A stretch of 43,821 nucleotides of DNA from Lachnospiraceae bacterium (GTDB taxonomy: Bacteria; Bacillota; Clostridia; Lachnospirales; Lachnospiraceae), in the NCBI GenBank assembly GCA_029098105.1, contig JAQXNR010000034.1, positions 1-43,821 on the forward strand, read 5' to 3'. A program made the position numbers and the translations under genes. The notes beneath the pieces were generated by a model. That model was not told the DNA's origin. It did no database searches and saw only the letters and a list, made by a program, of their open reading frames with translations. Positions 36,401-43,821 of this stretch are shown here, one piece after another (the first letter of the stretch is position 1; every line of letters starts with the position of its first letter).

Positions 36401-37913
36401 TCTCACCACAAACCGGGAGAACCGTACTGCTATTACAGTACACCTCGTCCTCATAGTCTCCTTCATAAGTAATTTGGTAAACTTCATTACTTCTTTCTTC
36501 ATTCAGAAAAACAGGCGCGTCCTCATCGCCCAACTGCTGCCCGTAAACAACTGGTACGGTCAGCCCAAACGCCTGGTACACTTCTGCTTTGGAACCATGG
36601 TTCAGCCAATATGCCACTTTTCCTGATGCAAAAACAGTTGGTGTTGCACCGGGAATCTGGGAATACTCGAGTGTCGACATGTCTATCGTATCCCTTTCTC
36701 CCATATAATAGCAGTTATAGGCAACCGGGTAGTATGCACCGGTTGTCTGCTCCCCTTCCGTCACCTCATAGTAGTAATTGTTTATTTCCTTTCCCGTTGC
36801 CTCAGAAATTCCCGTTGTAGGCACTTCACCAAAGCCCTTTTTTTCATACCCACTACCATAACAGTTAATGAAATACCCCCCAGTTGCCTTCCCAGCCAAT
36901 GCTCCAATATAGGCACCGGATTCGCTGCTGGAAACCTGCGCCCGGCTATAGCAGTTGATGACCAGCCCATAAGTGGCATTCCGATTGCCACCACAAGTTC
37001 CCACCAACCCTCCGGAATAACTGTGTACACTCGTAGCAGATGCCCCTCTGACGGAACCCTCTACCCGGCAATGGGTGACAATACCATTGTTCTGTCCCAC
37101 TAAGCCCCCGGCACCCATAACCGATTCCAGTTGGACATCACACCAGCAATTTTCCACCTCTCCCTGAATGGTGGACTGGTTTGCATTGGTTCCCAGCAGT
37201 CCCCCCGCCACAGAACCACTGCCCTTTATAACACCGGAAAATCCACAGTTGTAAATCCGTCCACCCCGGTTTACTCCTGCAATGCTTCCCAGATTTGTAG
37301 CCGTACTGGCAAAATAACTGTTTTCGATATCCAAATTAAAAATCCTGCCACGGTAAGTATTGGAATTCCATGTCCCAACTCCAATTTCTGAAAAGAATCC
37401 ATGATTACTTGCGGACGTTGTCGTCTCCACATTCAGGTACAACCCCGAGATGGAATGCCCCTGCCCGTCAAATTGTCCCGCATATTTATGGGTACTATCC
37501 CCAATCGGTGTCCAGGAAATCAATTCACTCAAATCCCCTGTCAGTTCCCCATTTTGTATATTAAGTGACTGCACCATAATATCATCGGTAAGTTTGGCAT
37601 TCAGAGGAACATACCCCTTGGTATTCTGGGTATCATACCCATTTACTTCCTGAGCAAACCAATACAATTCCGCCGCATCAGAAATCAAATACCATGCCAC
37701 CCCATTCTCATCCACCTGCATAGAAGGTGTGACCGGAACCACTTCCTCTGCTGCTCGCCGGGGCAATTTTGCCACTGGATTTTCACCATTCTTCTGTCCT
37801 TTGTCTCCCATCACCCTCAAGGAGAAAGGCAAAGAAAAAACGAGCACCGCAAAAAACATTACTGTCAGCACCCGTTTTGTTATTTCTCTATATTTTCTCT
37901 GATTCATCCTCAT
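33489..37913 (-). CDS. Large secreted surface protein with GLUG-type repeats, bacterial repeat domain and C-terminal LRR_5-like domain
   Basis: Signal peptide. Repeated GxFDGQYHVITGLQASGTSYMGLFGCTYGARI..., GGLVGQNNGIVTHCRVEGSV. C-terminal VGNQAFYKHKKIKSIAGGDNVKTIGKYAFAACPKLEKVTLGKKVVSLGKYAF. Confidence 0.88.
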   Translation of the reverse strand: MRMNQRKYREITKRVLTVMFFAVLVFSLPFSLRVMGDKGQKNGENPVAKLPRRAAEEVVPVTPSMQVDENGVAWYLISDAAELYWFAQEVNGYDTQNTKGYVPLNAKLTDDIMVQSLNIQNGELTGDLSELISWTPIGDSTHKYAGQFDGQGHSISGLYLNVETTTSASNHGFFSEIGVGTWNSNTYRGRIFNLDIENSYFASTATNLGSIAGVNRGGRIYNCGFSGVIKGSGSVAGGLLGTNANQSTIQGEVENCWCDVQLESVMGAGGLVGQNNGIVTHCRVEGSVRGASATSVHSYSGGLVGTCGGNRNATYGLVINCYSRAQVSSSESGAYIGALAGKATGGYFINCYGSGYEKKGFGEVPTTGISEATGKEINNYYYEVTEGEQTTGAYYPVAYNCYYMGERDTIDMSTLEYSQIPGATPTVFASGKVAYWLNHGSKAEVYQAFGLTVPVVYGQQLGDEDAPVFLNEERSNEVYQITYEGDYEDEVYCNSSTVLPVCGESGYTYEFFYADTEKAGEMFDGNQITEDAHVTVNRISVIPGEDARGVFQIKNAMHLKWFSDYVNGQVEYGASTADPTKASAVLLADIDMTGENWTPIGGMNTGTTEEGERYKEAYKGSFDGQYHVITGLQASGTSYMGLFGCTYGARICRLGLENVALSGKDRVGGICGVALGTKMINCYVTGTVIGRGSFSGGIAGYADVITVGTAADYASATLGTEIYRCYASCDRAVDSSGSVNVFAGGICGGVAAARQVNGEQEKVSLADCYYDEEQTAGVQVAYYMQTGTNQYEGREDEDNSVVGLDTKAFSGGKVAWLLQQASAQQGDRGIAASDYKATDSLTGSDGIQDVTLRSQDLIWCQKLSTEGTAGKSQLTPHFAEGKSDGEKQQLQVYRYAAINVNQVYEKDGLLVEKYGNAGYTVTLPQGYPVYPQNASDAQEPHYFVGWTKTPASEVGKTLITEGFVVQEDSYLYAWYDAEGRIDIQCEEQEYSLEYGRVYQGEAFSIKALGSMSEETNSLLYQWYIVEQGQERELSGETGNSYAVPVDLSVGSYSLFCRVTAPSGKTKDSPAFSLTITKKPLAKELFGEIPAQYYTGEAVAPGVCAADSEIRLMKESDYEVRYENNQNLTTEQSMAQAVVTASNGGNYSGSVTLPFSITYLPASEDMYVLLGEEADGYFLDSVQIVPKGGYLMGSRLNGTYSEEGITFQAIQEFDTYTLHFYIQDARTKAMTDVITRQVKVKKTAQQEEAGEGEHTGNSTEENTQQEPTSAPSGGAPLLPVEVPGSGVDYQTPQVNSYGEVISYFDGWEKPKTGQYYTIGNYRYKVTKSTVAGGFVELNRVVNPRLKTANIPVYVTINGFHYLVDRVGNQAFYKHKKIKSIAGGDNVKTIGKYAFAACPKLEKVTLGKKVVSLGKYAFYKDGKLATLTVKSSKLKKVGKNALKKTADGIMIKVPSKCRKSYRKVFAKKGQKRGKIK

Positions 37914-38009
37914 CGACCATCCATTTCATCATTAAGATTGCTGCTACACAGAATTTGCTGCAGCTTTGCTTTGCTCTATGAAATATATCGACCGATTGTC
38001 CCAATAGAA

Positions 38010-38441
38010 TTAGATTTCTTCAATTTTCCCGATTCTTCTCACATGTCGCTCATCGTTGGAAAACGGAGTATCCAGAAACGTATCTACAATCTTAAGCGCC
38101 AGTCCCGGTCCAATTACCCGGGCACCCATGGCAAGCATATTGGCATTGTTGTGCTCCTTTGTCGCCGCCGCACTGAAACAATCGTGACAGAGTGCAGCCC
38201 GGATTCCCGGCACTTTATTAGCGGCAATGGAAATCCCGATTCCTGTGCCACAAATTAAAATTCCACATTCACATTCTCCCTGGGCAACCGCATGTGCCGC
38301 CTTATGAGCAAAATCCGGGTAATCGCAGGACTCCTCGCTATAACAGCCATAGTCCTTATACTCCAGTCCCCGTTCCTCCAAATGCTTTTTAATCTCCTGT
38401 TTCAAACCATATCCACCATGATCACTCGCCAATGCTATCAT
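38010..38441 (-). CDS. rpiB: Ribose-5-phosphate isomerase B
   Basis: MIALASDHGGYGLKQEIKKHLEERG, CDYPDFAHKAAHAV, GILICGTGIGISIAANKVPGIRAALCHD. Confidence 0.96.
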   Translation of the reverse strand: MIALASDHGGYGLKQEIKKHLEERGLEYKDYGCYSEESCDYPDFAHKAAHAVAQGECECGILICGTGIGISIAANKVPGIRAALCHDCFSAAATKEHNNANMLAMGARVIGPGLALKIVDTFLDTPFSNDERHVRRIGKIEEI

Positions 38442-38462
38442 TTTCTTTCCTCCATTCTTTCT

Positions 38463-38921
38463 CTAATCCAGTTCTCCCATGTGAGTCACTGATATCTTTT
38501 CCAACAACCGCTTCAGTTCCCGGAAACAGTATTCATAATCCATCAATTCCTTGCCGTAAGGATCCAACACACTGCCTTCCTCTCCTGCCAATTCTTTTAA
38601 GGTGTAAACCCGGTCTGTATTTTCGTAGGATTCCCCAATCCGCTGCTTTACCAGTTCATCCATTACAATTACCACGTCACTGCTGTCAATATCGGACTGT
38701 TCCAACTGAAATACACAGTCAAATTCCAAAGGCACCTCATTATTCTCCAAAATCTGTACCACCTTGGAATTCACCGGCTCCGGAAACAAAACTACCATTC
38801 CCCGCGCTTTCACTTCCATGCCTGCGCTGCCACTTTTTTTCAACTGATTGTCCAGTATCGCTTTTGCCATAACCTCTCTGCCAGAGTCTCCTCTGCCAAC
38901 AAATAAAATACAATATGCCAT
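38463..38921 (-). CDS. Low-molecular-weight phosphatase (YwlE-like) homolog with degenerate catalytic loop
   Basis: ILFVGRGDSGREVMAKAIL in place of VCxGNxCRSPMAE. YwlE-like C-terminus VYTLKELAGEEGSVLDPYGKELMDYEYCFRELKRLLEKI. Lies between sua5/ywlC and rpiB. Confidence 0.75.
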   Translation of the reverse strand: MAYCILFVGRGDSGREVMAKAILDNQLKKSGSAGMEVKARGMVVLFPEPVNSKVVQILENNEVPLEFDCVFQLEQSDIDSSDVVIVMDELVKQRIGESYENTDRVYTLKELAGEEGSVLDPYGKELMDYEYCFRELKRLLEKISVTHMGELD

Positions 38922-38936
38922 AACTTCACCTCGGCT

Positions 38937-40007
38937 TTAATTCAAGTGTAATACATGGTATCCCGCTGCCTTCAGCAGCCGATTCATAATTGCCTGTCCC
39001 AGTTGTTCCCGCTCAAAACTTTCACAATAAATCATCTCTATGCCCCGGGTATCCATCTCCCGTAAGATGGCAAACAAGTTATGGGCAACCGACTCTTCAT
39101 CCTGCCTGCTACCAATCGTCACAACGAGGGGCGCTTTATAGCAGTCCCTGCTCTCCTTCGTAGCAATCACTGCCACTTTCTTGTTCTGTCCCATGGCTTC
39201 TTCCACCAATTGGTTAATCCGGGTGCTGACCTGCTCCATACTCCCGCCTTCTACCAGTATAAGTTGTCCCTTAGGCGCATAGTGCTTATATTTCATTCCG
39301 GGCGCTTTCGCCACCAGATGCTCCTGAACATGTTCCTCCAAAATCGCCGGATCCACTTCTATACGTCCCAGAATTCCGGCAATCTGTTCCTTCGTAATAT
39401 ACCCGGGGCGCAGAATAACAGGAGTCTTCCCTGACACATCTATAATTGTGGACTCCAGCCCGATGGCAACCGGTCCACCGTCCAGAATCATATCAATTCT
39501 TCCATCCAAATCCTCTATTACATGTTCGGCCCGGGTTGGACTTGGGCGTCCGGAAAGATTCGCACTTGGGGCCGCCACATAGACTCCAGATTCCCGTATT
39601 AACCGCAGAGCAACCGGATGGCTTGGAAACCGGACAGCCACTGTGTCAAGTCCTCCCGTTGTTTCTTTGGGAACCATCTCCTGCTTTTCAAAAATCAACG
39701 TCATCGGTCCCGGCCAAAACGCCTTCATCAGTTTATGGGCATCTTCTGACACATTCTTTGCCAGTTTGTCCACCGCATCGAAATCTCCAATATGCACAAT
39801 AAGAGGATTGTCACTAGGCCGACCCTTTGCCGCATAAATATTCTGGGCAGCACAGGGCATCAGAGCATCTCCCCCCAGACCATAGACCGTCTCTGTGGGA
39901 AAAGCCACCAGACCACCTTTCTTTAATATTCGGGATGCCTCGCAAAATATTTCTGCATCTTCCGGCTTTTCCCGTTCCAAATCAATCCTTTTAATTATTG
40001 TTTCCAT
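38937..40007 (-). CDS. ywlC: L-threonylcarbamoyladenylate synthase (Sua5/YwlC)
   Basis: KGGLVAFPTETVYGLGGDAL, IYAAKGRPSDNPLIVHI, SANLSGRPSPTRAEHV, plus a C-terminal Sua5 domain. Confidence 0.95.
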   Translation of the reverse strand: METIIKRIDLEREKPEDAEIFCEASRILKKGGLVAFPTETVYGLGGDALMPCAAQNIYAAKGRPSDNPLIVHIGDFDAVDKLAKNVSEDAHKLMKAFWPGPMTLIFEKQEMVPKETTGGLDTVAVRFPSHPVALRLIRESGVYVAAPSANLSGRPSPTRAEHVIEDLDGRIDMILDGGPVAIGLESTIIDVSGKTPVILRPGYITKEQIAGILGRIEVDPAILEEHVQEHLVAKAPGMKYKHYAPKGQLILVEGGSMEQVSTRINQLVEEAMGQNKKVAVIATKESRDCYKAPLVVTIGSRQDEESVAHNLFAILREMDTRGIEMIYCESFEREQLGQAIMNRLLKAAGYHVLHLN

Positions 40008-40147
40008 TTCTATCCATCACCATTCCATTAGGATTATATAGTTCCTGCAAACGTCCATATCATAACACAATCTCTTGATTCTTTCCACCTTTTCATTCTA
40101 AGAATTATACTTTTTTCATAAGATATACAAAAAAGCGAAAAAAATTT

Positions 40148-40882
40148 ATGAAAAAAGCAATACCCTTACTGGCACTGACCGCAATGGTGCTGACAGGCTT
40201 CACTCTGCACAACCAGCGGGACCAGATTTACCTTGCCACTTTAAAAATTCAGAAAAATCCCGCCACGGTTGTTCTTGATGCCGGTCATGGCGGTAGTGAC
40301 CCGGGCAAAATCGGAGTGAATCAAGTTCGGGAAAAGGATATCAATCTGTCAATTACTCTAAAGTGCAAAAAAATTCTGGAAAAGCAAAACATTACTGTAG
40401 TACTCACCCGTCAGGACGATTCCGGTCTGTACTCAGACTCGGATTCCAACAAAAAGACAGCAGATTTAAAGAAGAGACGGGAAATTATAGAAACAGCAAA
40501 GGCAGACCTGGCAGTCAGCATTCATCAAAACAGTTACCCGGCACCTTCCATATTTGGAGGACAGGTATTTTATTATGCTAATTCTGCCCAGGGAGAACTA
40601 CTGGCAGGCTACCTTCAAAAGTCAATTCTCTCCTGCAATCCCGCCAACACCCGCTCCATCAAAGCAAATACGGATTACTATATTTTAAAATCCGGCTCCT
40701 GCCCCGTAGTCATCTGTGAATGCGGCTTCCTCTCCAATCCGGAAGAATGTGCAAAATTAAACTCTGACGCCTATCAGGAACAGATGGCAAAAGCCATTGC
40801 CACCGGAATATTAAGTTATCTCTACCATTGCGACAATTCCACAGGGCAAGAGCCCTATACTGCCACAACACAATCAAAATAG
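40148..40882 (+). CDS. cwlD: N-acetylmuramoyl-L-alanine amidase, CwlD-like
   Basis: VVLDAGHGGSDPGKIG, REKDINLSITLKCKKIL, LAVSIHQNSY, VVICECGFLSNPEEC. Confidence 0.88.
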   Translation: MKKAIPLLALTAMVLTGFTLHNQRDQIYLATLKIQKNPATVVLDAGHGGSDPGKIGVNQVREKDINLSITLKCKKILEKQNITVVLTRQDDSGLYSDSDSNKKTADLKKRREIIETAKADLAVSIHQNSYPAPSIFGGQVFYYANSAQGELLAGYLQKSILSCNPANTRSIKANTDYYILKSGSCPVVICECGFLSNPEECAKLNSDAYQEQMAKAIATGILSYLYHCDNSTGQEPYTATTQSK

Positions 40883-41073
40883 TTTGGCGCAGATTTCTCT
40901 GCGCCACGTCAAATATTTCATGTGGGAATTATGCATACATTGTTTCTAAGGGTATTCGTATTATGGGAATCCCATGTACAGTGGGTGTATGAATTGTGAT
41001 TCCAACTAAAATCCTGTTTGGCAAACAGCCGAACACCCTTATGTATTACTGTGTGTTCAATGTATCCAATCAA

Positions 41074-41196
41074 TTATACTTCCTCATATACAAAATAAGA
41101 ATTGTGCTTCGCATCCCTCCTTTCGTTCTCTCGCAGCCGAATCAAAAACTGTGCCGCCTGGGCAATTACTTTCCTCTGTTCGGACTGTGGTAGTTG
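41074..41196 (-). pseudogene. Possible decayed coding fragment without start codon
   Basis: Open frame QLPQSEQRKVIAQAAQFLIRLRENERRDAKHNSYFVYEEV* follows an in-frame stop, in an otherwise empty ~760-bp gap. Confidence 0.3.
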
Positions 41197-41643
41197 TTAG
41201 AGAATTCCTTTGATGCTAACCGGTTAAAATTACAAATCTGTCTGTTTGTGCTAATTCTTAACGAAGGGTCATTCTGGCATCGTGTGATAATAAAACTGGA
41301 ACTCTCTCAAGCAATTCACCCCCATCCTTTTCCAATTTGAATTTACATTCGTAGTAACCGACCGCTCTCCAGCAGCCGTAAAAAGTGGCGAATCACTTTA
41401 CAATAACAGTGTACTATTTAATTGTTATTCTGTCTAAATCTTTGTTATTGTCATATTCACAACGACAACTTGTTATTACGACCTTTTTTGCGTTTCTTCC
41501 TTATTCATTCTGTCGAACACCGTCGAGCATTGCAGAATTTGTGTGTATAGATGGTAAGCATTTATTTTTCTTGCCTATAATTAACACAATCGTTTCCTTG
41601 TACATTCTTGAAAAATTTGATGTTAGAATTATTTTAGAAATCG

Positions 41644-41682
41644 AAAAAGCAGCGAACCGTTTTGACGGTTCCCTGCTTTTTT
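41644..41682. terminator. Terminator downstream of mecA
   Basis: AAAAAGCAGcGAACCG-TTTTGA-CGGTTCcCTGCTTTTTT. Confidence 0.85.
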
Positions 41683-41743
41683 CTATTTGCTCGACTGTAA
41701 TCTTCAAGTGCAAAGTTTGCATTTATAATACATATATTTTATA

Positions 41744-42541
41744 TCACGAAAGATTCGCCAACGTCTGTAATGCATTGGAGCGAATGACACAGAGAAAATG
41801 CTCTTCGTAGTAGGCCTGCATCGCATAGGAACTGCGCTCCCGCTTACCATACTCGGAGAGAATATTACAGATTCTGGTAAATGCATCCGGTTGCTGACCA
41901 CCACTGCCCAGCACCAAATAATACTCTCCACCAGTCATATTCTTATAGAGCGTATTGTCACCCCGGTAACTGTCTTTTAAATAGCGGGACACACTGCACA
42001 CGTCATCCAGATTCTGGAAGCAAAAAATAGCAGAATGGTTCTTAGGCTGTTCCTGTTTTTTACCGGAAGGCTTAGTATCTACCTTCTGTACTGACTCGTT
42101 CAGCGGAATAAATCCATCCTCTGCCGCCTTGGAAAGTCCTTCCACAGCACTGCGGACCGCATCCTTTACCACACCCAGTAAATTGGTGCTCTCCTCATCC
42201 AGTTCCATACCCTCTTCCAGTTCTTCCTCCAGATAGTCATCACTGTCTTCCTCATTGCTGGAAAAACGTGAGAAACGGGTATCTAACTCCTCTGGATCGG
42301 AAACCTTCGTCACAAACAGTATAATGCAATCCTGATTGACCGGAATCGCCTCAATCATCAAAGGAATATCCTCTGCCTCAAACCCTACCTCGTCTTCTGC
42401 CTGAAGCATCAGTTCCCGGAAAAATGCCCGCGCCTTCTCCGAACCATAGGCAAACTCTGTCAAAACAATATTTCGGCTGTCCAAATCCGCCCGGTTCAAT
42501 GTGCATTTAATTTTATTTTCACTAATTCTTTCTATTTTCAT
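41744..42541 (-). CDS. mecA: Adaptor protein MecA
   Basis: MKIERISENKIKCTLNRADLDSRNIVLTEFAYGSEKARAFFRELM... IEAIPVNQDCIILFVTKV; C-terminal FCFQNLDDVCSVSRYL. Confidence 0.93.
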   Translation of the reverse strand: MKIERISENKIKCTLNRADLDSRNIVLTEFAYGSEKARAFFRELMLQAEDEVGFEAEDIPLMIEAIPVNQDCIILFVTKVSDPEELDTRFSRFSSNEEDSDDYLEEELEEGMELDEESTNLLGVVKDAVRSAVEGLSKAAEDGFIPLNESVQKVDTKPSGKKQEQPKNHSAIFCFQNLDDVCSVSRYLKDSYRGDNTLYKNMTGGEYYLVLGSGGQQPDAFTRICNILSEYGKRERSSYAMQAYYEEHFLCVIRSNALQTLANLS

Positions 42542-42620
42542 TATGCATCATCCTTTACTCTGATTTAAAAACACGAGGATGTGTCCTGACCGGTCTTCCC
42601 GGAACGAACTGTAAAATCCG

Positions 42621-42830
42621 CTATGCGTTCTGTTCCTTTACAAATTCATTCAGACTTTCTACCAGCGTGTCAACATCCATACCATGCACCATAGCTGCCT
42701 CTTCCAGCGTCTCTCCCTGCGCAGATGGACAGCCCACACAGCCCATTCCGGATGCCATTAAAATTGCCGCATTGCCCGGATGAATCGCCAGAATATCTCC
42801 AATAATCATATCCTTTGTTATTTCTACCAT
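42621..42830 (-). CDS. DUF1858 domain protein
   Basis: [61 protein letters not shown]. Preceded by TTGAAA-17-TATAAT. Confidence 0.92.
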   Translation of the reverse strand: MVEITKDMIIGDILAIHPGNAAILMASGMGCVGCPSAQGETLEEAAMVHGMDVDTLVESLNEFVKEQNA

Positions 42831-43003
42831 AATATATGTTCCTCCTTCAAAAAAGTTGAATGTTATTCTATTTTAGTTAGTCTACATTATTATAATACGC
42901 ACCTTACACAATTTCAAGCAATGTACTGAGAAAAATGCTTTGCAATTGCTGGAAAAGAAAATTTTTCACAAAATCGTCACAGAAATTTATATTTTGCTTG
43001 TAA

Positions 43004-43141
43004 TTACAATCCTTTTTCTTTTAATTCCCGTACTAATTGTACATAAAACTCCCGCACATCAAACCCTTTTATATTCTCCCGGTTCAGATCAATCATATCC
43101 CCATGAGAAATCCCCCGCTTTGCAGGTGGATTCAGTTCCAC
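43004..43141 (-). CDS. Possible 45-aa small ORF or gene remnant
   Basis: GTG start preceded by GGGGGGG. Translation: MELNPPAKRGISHGDMIDLNRENIKGFDVREFYVQLVRELKEKGL. Below the track cutoff. Confidence 0.45.
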   Translation of the reverse strand: MELNPPAKRGISHGDMIDLNRENIKGFDVREFYVQLVRELKEKGL

Positions 43142-43415
43142 AAAACGTTCCCCCCCTTATTTTACATCATTCGCATTTTTTCTATCTTATCTCATTCCCC
43201 CTAAGATTACAACAAATGTTTCAAAAAACTATACAAAGAAATTTCTCATTATTTATTAGGAAATAACAATGACTTTTGGGACAAAATTTGGTATAATGAA
43301 TTCAGGTTGCGGGCATAGAGGTTTCAAATATTGCGGCACTGGAAGGATTTGGACAAAACCCTTATTCTATAAGGGATTGTACCGAATAAAATACAAGAAA
43401 TTTGGTCAAATCCAA

Positions 43416-43444
43416 TTGACGTGTATACAGTATTCAACTATAAT
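43416..43444 (+). promoter_or_regulatory. Proximal promoter of pflB
   Basis: TTGACG, 17-nt spacer, TATAAT. Confidence 0.75.
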
Positions 43445-43526
43445 TATTTATAGTATCTGAGACATAATCTATGTCTTCACATATCAACACATAACAACAA
43501 TAATTTTTAAAGGAGGAATTTTTAAA

Positions 43527-43821
43527 ATGAAGATGAATTCAGAAGCATGGAACGGTTTTGAAGCTGGTCAGTGGATGCGTGACATCAATACCAGAGATTT
43601 CATCCAGCACAACTACACTCCATACGAAGGCGACGAGTCATTCCTGGCAGGTCCTACTCAGGCTACCAAGGATTTATGGCAGATGGTTCTGGACCTTTCT
43701 AAGAAGGAGAGAGAAGCAGGCGGTGTCCTGGATATGGATACCAAGGTGGTTTCTACTTTAACTTCCCACGGTCCTGGATATTTGGATAAGTCCAAGGAGA
43801 AGATTGTTGGTTTCCAGACTG
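43527..43821 (+). CDS. pflB: Formate C-acetyltransferase (pyruvate formate-lyase), 5' part
   Basis: AAAGGAGG then ATG. MKMNSEAWNGFEAGQWMRDINTRDFIQHNYTPYEGDESFLAGPTQATKDLWQMVLDLSKKEREAGGVLDMDTKVVSTLTSHGPGYLD; runs off the edge. Confidence 0.95.
   Translation, partial: MKMNSEAWNGFEAGQWMRDINTRDFIQHNYTPYEGDESFLAGPTQATKDLWQMVLDLSKKEREAGGVLDMDTKVVSTLTSHGPGYLDKSKEKIVGFQT

Overview
The window looks like a low-GC Firmicutes chromosome segment, most likely Lachnospiraceae; this is inferred from gene content and not verified by a search. No rRNA, tRNA, CRISPR array, IS element or prophage was recognised. Most genes are housekeeping or sporulation-associated: ECF sigma factor/anti-sigma pair, a tandem M14-like pair, dapF-like, pdaA-like, citrate synthase, marR, PEBP lipoprotein, spoVG, glgD-glgC, murC, a DnaD/helicase-loader operon, prs, a GH74-type secreted protein, blaR1/blaI-like pair, class A PBP, deoC, rpiB, a YwlE-like protein, sua5/ywlC, cwlD, mecA, a DUF1858 protein and the start of pflB. 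The most interesting locus is 21.6-23.5 kb. There a BlaI/MecI-type repressor and a sensor-less M56 protein are transcribed divergently from an unlisted 54-aa ORF. Each of the two promoters has its own identical ACTACAGTTGTAGT operator at the start-site region. Other notable signals: a free-standing candidate structured RNA at about 25.9-26.03 kb; several proteins in known folds whose catalytic motifs look lost (M14 pair, DapF with Ser/Ser, YwlE P-loop, AAA+-like, C39-like); a three-unit MarR operator; and a repeated DnaA-box-like element plus a palindrome upstream of the DnaD operon. All family assignments come from reading the sequence, and no database search was run.
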